NCBI RefSeq assembly: GCF_015209595.1
Contig: NZ_JADEYS010000001.1
Span: 186,001-250,000, forward strand
Source: Pontibacterium sinense
GTDB lineage: Bacteria > Pseudomonadota > Gammaproteobacteria > Pseudomonadales > Balneatricaceae
Direction of reading: 5' to 3'
Length of the DNA stretch: 64,000 nt
The stretch's first letter is position 1; every line of letters begins with the position of its first letter. Position numbers and translations under genes: made by a program. Below, one piece after another: positions 1-7,446 of this stretch. The notes under the pieces were generated by a model, which worked only from the letters and a program-made list of their open reading frames with translations, ran no database searches and was not told the origin of the DNA.

Positions 1-1
1 C

Positions 2-217
2 CAGGCCTTGTTTACACTGTTCAAAGAAGGTGTGATTGATTACGACGTGGCACTGAACCATGCGGATTCAGCCAACGATCTGCGTCTGATGATTAAGCTG
101 GATGCAAAGGCGAACCCTGAGCTGGATAAGATCGACGAAGCGGAATTTTCGCTGCAGGGCGAAGATGACTATATCGACGACCTGGGTGGAAATCCGATCA
201 AGCCAAAGGGTAAATGA
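2..217 (+). CDS. pilU: PilU-like type IV pilus retraction ATPase, C-terminal end (partial)
   Basis: The gene enters from the left edge; only the last 71 codons are present, ending in TGA at 215-217. The residues ADSANDLRLMIKL, preceded by LFKEGVIDYDVAL, match the C-terminal tail typical of PilU, whereas PilT ends differently. PilU is a cytoplasmic hexameric ATPase that works with PilT to depolymerise the type IV pilus. Placing pilU upstream of the pyrC'-pyrB-pyrR-ruvX-algH-tonB3-gshB block agrees with the order known in Pseudomonas. The catalytic motifs lie outside the window, so the assignment rests on this tail and on context. It converges on the ABC exporter gene, with 68 bp between their ends and no clear terminator. 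Confidence 0.8.
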   Translation, partial: QALFTLFKEGVIDYDVALNHADSANDLRLMIKLDAKANPELDKIDEAEFSLQGEDDYIDDLGGNPIKPKGK

Positions 218-285
218 TTCACAAGCCACCTTGGTACTTTGACGTTGAGTGGGGCCAGATTGTTATCGCCGCTAAGCAATCAGCA

Positions 286-2094
286 TTAACCGGCGGTGCT
301 GGCGACAGGTGACACGCGAAAACGTTGGCTTGGGGCCGGCTTAGGAGGCGTACCTAGGACCGCCTCAGGGGTGCCATCAGCAACGATCCGGCCTTCTGCC
401 ATGACAATGACCCGGGTCGCGATTGCTGCGGCGATAGAGGGACGGTGTGTCGACAGCACTAACATATCGTCCGACCTCATGCGTGCCTGCAGACACGTCA
501 GAACATTTTTCTCTGTACGACCATCTAATGCCGCCGTTGGCTCGTCCAATAGCCAGATTTTAGGTGCTGCGAGGCAAACACGTCCCAATCCAACCAACTG
601 CTTTTGTCCACCCGAGAGGCCTTCACCGCCTTCGCTCAGCGTCAGCTGCATGCCTTTAGGGTGACAGCTTGCCAACTGATCCAGCCCGAGTTGCTGGCAG
701 ACATCCTGAATATGATGGTCCTGAATCTGACCTGCCAGTGTCAGGTTATCCAGCAATGTGCCTTTAAACAGCTGTACCGTTTGAGGCAGGTAGCCGATTG
801 TTGCGCTCATGGCATCTGGTTCCTGTTGCCGGCCCGCATGGTCAGCTAACAGTACGTCGCCTTTGCTGGGGCGATAAAGTCCTGCGAGCAGTTTCAGTAG
901 CGTGGATTTTCCGGAGCCGATGGTGCCTAAAACCACCACGCGTTCTCCGGCGTTGATACTGAGCTGCTTAACATCCAGTTGCGTCAGGGGCGAATGGTCG
1001 TAAGCGAAACGCAGATTGCTTACTTGCAGCTGTTTAGGTGTGCTGCTGGAGGTGGCTAACGTCTCCTCTTGAGGGGTGATGGTTTCCAGCACAAGCAGTT
1101 GATCCAGATTCCTGAGGGTCTGAGCTACGTTTTGCCACTGGGCCATGTAGTTCACACTTTGGGCAACCGGAGAGATAACACGCCCGCCCAGAATACTGCA
1201 GGCGATCAATGCGCCCATCGTCAGGTTACCCTGGGCAATTTGATAAACCCCCACCAGAATCGCTAGTACGTATGCACAGGTGGCGAGACTGGATGATGTG
1301 ATCAGACCGAAGTTGTTAATATCTTTCTGTTGGATGCTCTGTGTGTTGATTGACTCTGTAAGCGTTGCCCAGCGAGACTCAAACTGGGCGGTGGCATTAC
1401 CCGCGCGGATGGTTTCAGCACCCTGAATGGCTTCCACCAATAACCCCTGGCGTTCATTACTGCGCGCCAATTGTGATTGGGTGAGGGTGTGTAAGCGTTG
1501 TTGCGTCACAAAGCCTAGCAGTAATGCCAGTGGAAACATGGCGGCGTATACCCAGCCCACCATCCCGCCGATGAGGCCGATAAACAGCACAAACACGAGT
1601 GCAAATGGCAGATCAACCAGCGCAAATAATATGCTGGCAGATAAGAAGTGGCGGACATTGTCTAAACCGGATACCTGAGACGCTAAGGTACCTAAACTGC
1701 GGGGGCGCTTGTCGAGCTGCAGATGCATGATATGGGAAAACACCTGTTGCGAAATCGCTTTGTCGACCTGCGTGGAAACCTGATCAAGGATCCGTCCACG
1801 CAAACGTTTTAGTAACCAGTCGATCAGGATGACCCCGGCCATGGCAGAGACCAGCATCCACAAGGTATCAAAGGCCAATGTGGGTACCACCTTATCGTAA
1901 ACCTGAATGGCAAACAGGGAGGTGGCTAGCGCCAGTAGGTTGATAACAATGGTGGCTGTTGCAACGATGATAAACCAGCGCGTGTTGAGGAACGTTTCAC
2001 GCACGATCATCTGGGCCGCGATGCTGGTGGTTGAAAACCACGTGAAAGGTGTCCATCGAGCCTTGCGTTGAGGCGTTGCCTGTTCAGTCATCAT
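286..2094 (-). CDS. LapB-like type I secretion ABC transporter (permease-ATPase fusion)
   Basis: This 602-residue protein fuses a membrane domain to an ABC ATPase. Hydrophobic segments fall at about 40-65, 75-95, 150-195 and 265-305. The ATPase has Walker A GTIGSGKST at 390-398, a Q-loop glutamine near 438, signature LSGGQ at 493-497, Walker B IWLLDEP at 513-519 and the H-loop histidine at 550, so it looks active. It lacks the N-terminal C39-like peptidase domain of many bacteriocin and RTX exporters and resembles LapB/RtxB-type adhesin exporters. In the family, the ATPase works with a membrane fusion protein and a TolC-like channel; neither gene is nearby. The upstream secreted-protein gene is the probable substrate. 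A TGTCAG double repeat, shared with that gene, lies 87-102 bp upstream of this start. Two adjacent ATG codons (2094 and 2091) could each start it. Confidence 0.85.
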   Translation of the reverse strand: MMTEQATPQRKARWTPFTWFSTTSIAAQMIVRETFLNTRWFIIVATATIVINLLALATSLFAIQVYDKVVPTLAFDTLWMLVSAMAGVILIDWLLKRLRGRILDQVSTQVDKAISQQVFSHIMHLQLDKRPRSLGTLASQVSGLDNVRHFLSASILFALVDLPFALVFVLFIGLIGGMVGWVYAAMFPLALLLGFVTQQRLHTLTQSQLARSNERQGLLVEAIQGAETIRAGNATAQFESRWATLTESINTQSIQQKDINNFGLITSSSLATCAYVLAILVGVYQIAQGNLTMGALIACSILGGRVISPVAQSVNYMAQWQNVAQTLRNLDQLLVLETITPQEETLATSSSTPKQLQVSNLRFAYDHSPLTQLDVKQLSINAGERVVVLGTIGSGKSTLLKLLAGLYRPSKGDVLLADHAGRQQEPDAMSATIGYLPQTVQLFKGTLLDNLTLAGQIQDHHIQDVCQQLGLDQLASCHPKGMQLTLSEGGEGLSGGQKQLVGLGRVCLAAPKIWLLDEPTAALDGRTEKNVLTCLQARMRSDDMLVLSTHRPSIAAAIATRVIVMAEGRIVADGTPEAVLGTPPKPAPSQRFRVSPVASTAG

Positions 2095-2127
2095 TGCATC
2101 AGTGGGTCAGGTCATTAAGGGAGTCCT

Positions 2128-2160
2128 TAGATGCTATCAATCGACTGTACGAGGCATCTA
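2128..2160. repeat. Short inverted repeat in the leader of the exporter gene
   Basis: TAGATGC at 2128-2134 pairs with GCATCTA at 2154-2160 across a 19-base spacer. It lies between the TGTCAG box and the exporter start codon, so it would fall in the promoter or untranslated leader. No function can be assigned. Confidence 0.35.
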
Positions 2161-2172
2161 CCGATGCTTTCT

Positions 2173-2198
2173 GATGGTTCCTGACATTTCCTGACACG
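2173..2198 (-). promoter_or_regulatory. TGTCAG direct-repeat box upstream of the ABC exporter
   Basis: On the minus strand the site reads TGTCAGGAAATGTCAGGAAC: two TGTCAG units (2191-2196 and 2181-2186) exactly 10 bp apart, followed by CATC. A 25-bp near-copy with two substitutions lies at 4238-4263, upstream of the secreted-protein gene. Direct repeats one helical turn apart are typical of OmpR/PhoB-family regulators, and such a regulator is encoded at 4283-4975. The link to that regulator is inference. Confidence 0.65.
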
Positions 2199-2203
2199 CG
2201 CTT

Positions 2204-2338
2204 AGGAATAGACCTGCCACCGTCTGACGGGGATCGTGTCGGCAGTGTTACCTCAATTGCCAGAATGGGGCGGCAATGATGAACACTAACCTGATCAAAG
2301 AGGGGTGACCCCCAACGTTAGGTAGCAGGCCTATTCCT
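2204..2338. repeat. 135-bp element bounded by 14-bp inverted repeats, candidate structured RNA
   Basis: The outer arms at 2204-2217 and 2325-2338 are complementary at 13 of 14 positions. Inside are further complementary pairs. AGTGTT (2244-2249) pairs with AACACT (2282-2287) and encloses ATTGCC (2256-2261) with GGCAAT (2272-2277). TAAC (2287-2290) can pair with GTTA (2317-2320), enclosing GGGG (2302-2305) and CCCC (2309-2312). The whole could fold as a closed multi-branched shape on either strand. It sits between the secreted-protein gene and its presumed exporter, with no T-tract at either end, so it is not a simple terminator. It could be a processing or attenuation structure, a small RNA, or a MITE-like repeat. 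Confidence 0.45.
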
Positions 2339-2372
2339 GAACTCGCTCAGGGAGAAGACTGATGCGAACAGG

Positions 2373-4142
2373 CTATATGGGCATGGCCAGGCTTTCCGGC
2401 GCGGCCGTGAGATGCAGCAGATCAAAGGTATTGGTGGCGATGTCCCGGCTCTCATCTGAAAACTCAGCCGAGGTACCGGTGTTAAGGTTAAGCATCTGAG
2501 TATCTGATACCAATGTGTCCGGGATCAGGTGCTCATAGAACTCCCCCATTGTTTCCTGTTCCCAAAGATCACTTACGATCTCTTGTGCCAGGTTCATATC
2601 TGTCTGGCTGATCGCCGTTGTGTCAGGTGTCGATGTCTTAGTGTCGTTCGCAAACTCTGTCGGATTTAGGGGACACGTGGAAACGCTGTTGTAAGCGTCT
2701 TCATCGAGAGACACTGCATCATAGATAGTATCGACTTCCAAAATAACCGAAGGGCTGGGGGTACCGTCATTGATCTGGTAGTTCACCGAGAGGTAACCAA
2801 TGCCTGCGGTGCTGATAATGGCGCTGTTAATTTCGATATGGGCCATACCATCTGGCTGAACGTCCGTGGTGCATAGGACCTTTGTAACGGACTTATCGCC
2901 CCAGTTCACAGTGACGGAGTCACCCACGTCAACACCGGATACAACGACCGATACGCCTGAATTCCGAGCTTGAGCATCGACGCCATCTGCGGGTACGTCC
3001 ACGATGGGCGGCTGGATCAGACTCATATTGATGTCCGCCAGATGGGCATTCGTGCCCGCCTCAAATGCGCCAATGCCTTCTTTAAGCAAAATGACCGCAC
3101 CCTGGGTCAACGCCAGCACATCGCCATTAGAGGTGATAGCGCTTTCCAGATGGTTAAGTGTGGTGCTGATATGTCCGGTTGTGTGGTCTGCGCCGGAGAG
3201 AGACGCGAGTACCAGACCGTAGTGTTCGGAGACGCTGACACCATCATCCGCCGCGAAGTGCTGATCCAACACTGTTGTGACGGGCGCCAGAATGTCCTCG
3301 ACACCAAACAGTTTGCCAATTTTATCGTTCATCTCCAGATTACTGGATGTCACATTGTGACCAATCAGGTTTGCTTCACGTGCGGCTAATTCTGTCAGCG
3401 GGGTGACACTGACAAAGAGATCATCGCCATCGGCCAGGGCCATTGCGCGGAGAGATGTATCCAGGCTGGTGAGATCGTCAGTTGTTTCGTCGATATAATC
3501 GCCGGCCTCGCCGTTATTGTCTTCCAGTACGACCAGGATTGGCCCCTGATAGTCTTTAGTGATGGACAGTTCTGACTGGCTGGTGGCGGGATCGATGGTG
3601 CCCATGCCGATCAATGTACCAAAACGATCATAGATCGAGATGCTGGCATCGGACTGGAACTGGCCTGCGGTAGCAGCAACAGTCAGGTTGGCATGCTCGC
3701 TGACCGTAATCTCGTCATCCTGTGCAGCTTCAGTTGTGACGGCAACAACGTTAGTTATATTTTCTGAGCTGTTTTGCGTGAGATCTGTTTCGCTATTGAT
3801 TGGAACGTATTGCCACCAAACAATACTTTCGAGAGAGTTGGGTGTTTGGTTGCCGCTGACAGAAAGGTCTGCGGGTGGCTGCAATGCACCGTTAACGCTA
3901 TACAGCGTGTCATTGCCAGTCCCGTAGAAGTCATCGATATTTGCCACAGCTTTATCGGCGACGCGGACTTCCAGCTGGTCACCTATGCGTACGAGCAGCA
4001 GGTCGTCGGGATTGATCTCGGTATTCGTATCAATGACAGAATAGATAGCACCTTGCTTGGCGGTAATCTGGAAAATCTGATCCAGAGGGTGCTCGACCAC
4101 TTGCTGGTCCTTCAGCACTTCTCTTAGTACGAGATTTTTCAT
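2373..4142 (-). CDS. BapA-prefix-like protein, candidate type I secretion substrate
   Basis: This 589-residue protein has no Sec signal peptide. Residues 1-80 resemble the prefix domain of BapA/LapA-type giant adhesins (LVRIGDQLEVRV, then IDDFYG), followed by one RTX-like nonapeptide GTGNDTLY at 74-81. Residues about 195-350 (GPILVVLEDNNG, SVTPLTELAAREA, GLVLASLSGAD) recall a segment of large marine adhesins. A beta-sandwich-like region spans about 380-475. There are no long repeats and no C-terminal RTX array. An AGGAG ribosome site precedes the ATG. The adjacent LapB-like exporter and shared upstream box suggest it is secreted and co-regulated. Whether it is a compact adhesin or the shrunken form of a larger one cannot be told; the reading frame is intact. 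Confidence 0.6.
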   Translation of the reverse strand: MKNLVLREVLKDQQVVEHPLDQIFQITAKQGAIYSVIDTNTEINPDDLLLVRIGDQLEVRVADKAVANIDDFYGTGNDTLYSVNGALQPPADLSVSGNQTPNSLESIVWWQYVPINSETDLTQNSSENITNVVAVTTEAAQDDEITVSEHANLTVAATAGQFQSDASISIYDRFGTLIGMGTIDPATSQSELSITKDYQGPILVVLEDNNGEAGDYIDETTDDLTSLDTSLRAMALADGDDLFVSVTPLTELAAREANLIGHNVTSSNLEMNDKIGKLFGVEDILAPVTTVLDQHFAADDGVSVSEHYGLVLASLSGADHTTGHISTTLNHLESAITSNGDVLALTQGAVILLKEGIGAFEAGTNAHLADINMSLIQPPIVDVPADGVDAQARNSGVSVVVSGVDVGDSVTVNWGDKSVTKVLCTTDVQPDGMAHIEINSAIISTAGIGYLSVNYQINDGTPSPSVILEVDTIYDAVSLDEDAYNSVSTCPLNPTEFANDTKTSTPDTTAISQTDMNLAQEIVSDLWEQETMGEFYEHLIPDTLVSDTQMLNLNTGTSAEFSDESRDIATNTFDLLHLTAAPESLAMPI

Positions 4143-4237
4143 CGCTAAGCTCCTGTTCTTATGAATTCACCGCGTGGCGGCAAGGTATGAACAGGATATT
4201 AGCAAGAACACAAATTCAACAACCACCTACGAAAAAC

Positions 4238-4263
4238 GATGGTTTCTGACATTTTCTGACATT
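4238..4263 (-). promoter_or_regulatory. TGTCAG direct-repeat box upstream of the secreted-protein gene
   Basis: The minus strand reads TGTCAGAAAATGTCAGAAAC, with TGTCAG units at 4256-4261 and 4246-4251, 10 bp apart. It is the partner of the box at 2173-2198; the flanking CATC is also conserved. It lies 104-119 bp upstream of the start codon. A possible -10 hexamer TAATAT (minus strand, 4196-4201) lies between, which places the box where an upstream activator would bind. It sits just after the stop codon of the response-regulator gene. Confidence 0.65.
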
Positions 4264-4282
4264 CAGGAAGAGGCGGTTGTGA

Positions 4283-4975
4283 TTAGCAGCTCAGTTTGTA
4301 TCCCAAGCCGTGCACCGTCACGATAGGGCTTTCATGTTCCGTTTCTTCTTTGAGCTTTTTTCTCAGGCGACGGATCAGTGATTCCAGCGCCCGGTTTCCG
4401 TATTCGTCGTCGGGATAGGACAGGGCCTGTAAAATTTCGTCACGGGTAGTTTCGCCGCCGTTGTCTGAATGCTGGCTTAAGGTGCGGATCAGGCGGTGCT
4501 CTTTGGTGGTTAATTTACAGCTGACGTTATTGGGTGACGTTAGCGTTGCGCTTTCATCGCAGAATATCCAGCGATCACTGTGTGTGCTTTGGGGTTCTGC
4601 AACCACGTTAACCCGGCCATGCAGGTTGCGGATGGCAAACACTAACTCTTTTGGTGAAGCCGGCTTCTGGATGAAAATATCGGCGCCGTTCTCATATGCG
4701 GCGACCCGGTCTGGATTACTGCAGCGGGCACTGAGGACGATAATTCCCGGCTTATTTTCTGAACGGGCAAGCTGTGAAACGATGGTGTGACCACAATCGT
4801 CCGGCAGTCCTAGGTCTACAATTGCGACATCGCAGGCGGCTTCCTGGTAAGCGGCCATGAACTCCGTTACCGAGCCCGTTCCCCGTGCGTTGATGCCACT
4901 GAGCTCAAGAAACTCCAGTAATAATGAACGAAGGTCCTCATCGTCTTCCGCGACAAGGGTGTTGATATCAGTCAT
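4283..4975 (-). CDS. OmpR-family response regulator
   Basis: A receiver domain is followed by a winged-helix DNA-binding domain. Counting from the ATG at 4975, the acidic pocket is E10-D11-D12, the phosphoacceptor is D54 in VDLGLP, and S82 and K104 (QKP) complete the switch, so phosphorylation competence is expected. The C-terminal part has LTTKEHRLI, ALESLIRRLRKKL and VTVHGLGYKL, typical of Trans_reg_C. A longer reading starts at 4993; the ATG at 4975 is preferred because MTDINTLVAEDDE gives the normal family N-terminus and overlaps the upstream stop by only a few bases. It follows the kinase and cyclic-nucleotide protein genes, so the three are probably one transcript. Likely targets are the two TGTCAG boxes beside it (inference). 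Confidence 0.88.
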   Translation of the reverse strand: MTDINTLVAEDDEDLRSLLLEFLELSGINARGTGSVTEFMAAYQEAACDVAIVDLGLPDDCGHTIVSQLARSENKPGIIVLSARCSNPDRVAAYENGADIFIQKPASPKELVFAIRNLHGRVNVVAEPQSTHSDRWIFCDESATLTSPNNVSCKLTTKEHRLIRTLSQHSDNGGETTRDEILQALSYPDDEYGNRALESLIRRLRKKLKEETEHESPIVTVHGLGYKLSC

Positions 4976-5408
4976 AGTCCGGCTCAGATCCATTCTTCAT
5001 TCCGTTTGCAGGTTGCTGTAGAGATTGTCTCTCTATGACCTGATCCTGATAGAGCTCCGTGGTGCTGCGCAGACGGCTGCTGAGCGACTTCAGCATTTCC
5101 AGTGCGAATGTCGGGTCTTTCCGAATCCGATGCATCAAACCGCCGCCGCCAATGGTGGTGACGCGCGTCTCACCTACTGCGTGGATATCTGCACTGCGTG
5201 GCAGGCCTTCTAGCAATGACATTTCACCAAAAAAATCGCCTACCTCAAAACGTTGCAGCAGTACTTTCTCGCCGTTGATGACATTGGAGGCCTCTGCTCC
5301 CCCTTCTAGAATGATGAACATTTTAGTGTCGGTTTCTCCTTGCGCGACAATGAGTTCACCGTCGGAGAAACTGAGTGCAGATGGGGCTTTTTGATCTGGC
5401 ATGGACAT
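4968..5408 (-). CDS. Small cyclic-nucleotide-binding-domain protein without DNA-binding domain
   Basis: This 146-residue protein is almost entirely one CRP-like beta-roll. The phosphate-binding cassette is clear: FFGEMSLLEGLPRSA at 59-73, with E62 and R71 in the positions that bind the ribose and cyclic phosphate in CRP-family proteins. A helix (SLSSRLRSTTELYQDQ) follows, but no helix-turn-helix. It is encoded between the sensor kinase and the response regulator, 38 bp after the former and overlapping the start of the latter. It may relay a cyclic-nucleotide signal to the two-component pair by protein contact, which is inference. The ligand could be cAMP, cGMP or another nucleotide. Confidence 0.78.
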   Translation of the reverse strand: MSMPDQKAPSALSFSDGELIVAQGETDTKMFIILEGGAEASNVINGEKVLLQRFEVGDFFGEMSLLEGLPRSADIHAVGETRVTTIGGGGLMHRIRKDPTFALEMLKSLSSRLRSTTELYQDQVIERQSLQQPANGMKNGSEPDYD

Positions 5409-5446
5409 TATTCGGTAACAGCCTCAACAAGAAATAGACAGAGTCT

Positions 5447-7273
5447 TTAAAGGTTTTCGTCATTAAAATACGGGAACGAAAGTGTCACTTTTGTCCCAAC
5501 TGCGACGGTGCTTTCAAGTGATACCGTGCCACCAGCGCTCTCAGTGTAGAGTTTTACCAGATAAAGACCAAGACCCATGCTTTGCTTGGGATCGGTGTTT
5601 TTTCCCCGGTAGTAGCGTTCAAATATATGTGCTTGTTCCTCCGGGGCAATGCCTTTGCCGTTGTCCGACACGGAGACATAAATATTGCGCTCATCCAGCG
5701 TTGTATTGATCGTCACTTCTTGGCCATCAGAATACTTGGCGGCATTGCTGATAATGTTATCGAGACATGTGGCGAGTATTTCCGGCGAGGTATTGATATA
5801 GATTTCATCGTCGACACAGCGATGCACATCAAATGGGTTCTTATAGATAATCCGCGCTGCATTCACCGAGTCATTCAGTCCATAGAAAACACCGCTGACG
5901 TTGTCGTCATTCTCGAATTTACGCTTTTTACCCGGGATGGTTTCGATCAATGCCACTAAGCGCTTGATCGCTTTTTCGATGGCGTTAAATTTGGCCTGAG
6001 AATTGGTGATCTTACCGTCGATCTGTTGTTCCAGAATCGAGCAAGAGTTTTGGATGATCGCCAGCGGTGTGCGGTATTCGTGGGAGATCATATCAAGAAA
6101 CGTCTGTTTCTCTTCCTTGGTTGCGACCAGTTGATCCAGGCTATGGGCCAGATCGTTTTCGGCCGCTTTACGGCGTTCAATTTCAGCTTTTAAGTTCCGT
6201 CTGCCGAGGATCAGGTAAAGGGCGAATGCCAATAGAATCAGGGTAAGTAGGGAAAAAATGATAAACACGGTGGAACGATAAAAGGGTGTTTCCGGCTGTC
6301 TTGTTTGGAACAGCAGTGCATTTAAGTCGGGTTTTTCTGTAAGAATCCCACTGCGTAAGAACGTATCCGCAATATGTTGCCAGCGCCCCGAATTCATATA
6401 CCCGATCTCGACCAGATCTGGGCGGATGAGCTTACTCATCTCCTGTGCTTCAAACCTCAGGTGTTCCCGGCTGTGCTGGGCGTCGTAATGGGTCTGAATC
6501 ACATTGATGGTTTGTTCCACATGCTGAAGCGCATAGTCCCAACCTTTCAGGGTGGCATCACGAAAGGCCTTAACCAGTTCCGGCTTGTCGTTGATCAGCG
6601 CGTCGGTGGTGAAGAAGTTATCGCCGTAAAAATCGATGCCGCGACTTCTGGGGTGGAAGATCTGATATTGAACGCCTTGCTGATTCAGCAAAAAAGGTTC
6701 GTCGGTGGTGTAGATCGACATGCTATAAATCTGATCATCGATAAATGGCTGCACGGAAAATGCATGCTTTTCGATGTTCAATTTCCCGATATTAAGGCCT
6801 TCATCGCGGAACAGAGCCCAGAGATCGGCAGCGTGGGGTTCCAGCATCAATGTCTGGGTTGATATGTCCTGCAATGTGGCCGGTGTGTTCTGATAACGGC
6901 TGATCAGTGCCTGAGGCGAGTGTTGGAAAATCACTCCCAGAACGACGACCGGTTTACCCTGGGCGCGGTGATAGATCAGATCGGATGTGCCAACGCCAAA
7001 TTCGGCCTGACCACGCGTTACCTCATCGACCACACTTAACCCCGGACTCGCGGGTTTTAATGTCACGTCCAGTCCGGCTTTTTCGTATAGCCCCAGTTCT
7101 TTGGCCATGTAATAACCGGCGAACTGAAACTGATGGCTCCATTTAAGCTGAACGGTAACAGGCGTTAACGCCGCGAAGACCGTTGGCATACCACAAAAAT
7201 AGATCAACACCGCGCAAGGCAGATAGCGTCTGATAAACCGGGTGCGGTGAAAAAAGGTATGAAAATTTCGCAT
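5447..7273 (-). CDS. Histidine kinase with periplasmic NMT1/THI5-like substrate-binding domain
   Basis: The start is taken as the ATG at 7273 (608 residues), one codon inside an in-frame TTG. An N-terminal signal or membrane segment (about 15-37) is followed by a periplasmic domain at about 40-325. This domain resembles the NMT1/THI5-like and nitrate/taurine binding proteins of ABC transporters (VQLKWSHQFQFAGYYMAKELGLY, shown here as VQLKWSHQFQFAG then YYMAKELGLY). A membrane helix at about 333-356 leads to a kinase core with the H-box ISHEYRTPL (His near 398), N-box DNIISNAAKYS, G1 box DNGKG and G2 box GLGLYL. All are intact. The likely ligand is a small heterocycle or pyrimidine-like compound, judged only from the fold. 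It heads the regulatory operon. Confidence 0.85.
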   Translation of the reverse strand: MRNFHTFFHRTRFIRRYLPCAVLIYFCGMPTVFAALTPVTVQLKWSHQFQFAGYYMAKELGLYEKAGLDVTLKPASPGLSVVDEVTRGQAEFGVGTSDLIYHRAQGKPVVVLGVIFQHSPQALISRYQNTPATLQDISTQTLMLEPHAADLWALFRDEGLNIGKLNIEKHAFSVQPFIDDQIYSMSIYTTDEPFLLNQQGVQYQIFHPRSRGIDFYGDNFFTTDALINDKPELVKAFRDATLKGWDYALQHVEQTINVIQTHYDAQHSREHLRFEAQEMSKLIRPDLVEIGYMNSGRWQHIADTFLRSGILTEKPDLNALLFQTRQPETPFYRSTVFIIFSLLTLILLAFALYLILGRRNLKAEIERRKAAENDLAHSLDQLVATKEEKQTFLDMISHEYRTPLAIIQNSCSILEQQIDGKITNSQAKFNAIEKAIKRLVALIETIPGKKRKFENDDNVSGVFYGLNDSVNAARIIYKNPFDVHRCVDDEIYINTSPEILATCLDNIISNAAKYSDGQEVTINTTLDERNIYVSVSDNGKGIAPEEQAHIFERYYRGKNTDPKQSMGLGLYLVKLYTESAGGTVSLESTVAVGTKVTLSFPYFNDENL

Positions 7274-7288
7274 CAATGGGCAGCATAG

Positions 7289-7308
7289 ATTAGTTATTTT
7301 TAACTAAT
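7289..7308. promoter_or_regulatory. Perfect 8-bp dyad just upstream of the sensor-kinase gene
   Basis: ATTAGTTA (7289-7296) and TAACTAAT (7301-7308) form a perfect inverted repeat around TTTT, starting 15 bp upstream of the ATG at 7273. It is either an operator or a hairpin at the ribosome site. The TGTCAG boxes of the effector genes are absent here. Confidence 0.4.
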
Positions 7309-7365
7309 GCTACCTTTGAAATCGGGCCGAGGCGAACCCTGTTTTCTGTAGATTTTATGAAAGAG

Positions 7366-7400
7366 GAACAAAACCAGAGGATGGGACCACCCTCTGGTTT
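7366..7400 (-). terminator. Hairpin terminator behind pyrC'
   Basis: A perfect 10-bp stem, AAACCAGAGG at 7371-7380 and CCTCTGGTTT at 7391-7400, has a 10-base loop. On the minus strand it ends in TTTTGTT, suiting termination of the pyr operon before the sensor-kinase promoter. Confidence 0.65.
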
Positions 7401-7446
7401 AATCGACGAGTGAGATCGAACGCCTCACCAACCGATAGAGAGATGC

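Noticed and set aside
2173-4263. Pho boxes (PhoB sites) upstream of the effector genes
   Set aside because: The TGTCA core fits, but the repeat spacing is 10 bp instead of 11, no phosphate genes are near, and an OmpR-family regulator is encoded next to the site. Kept only as an alternative.
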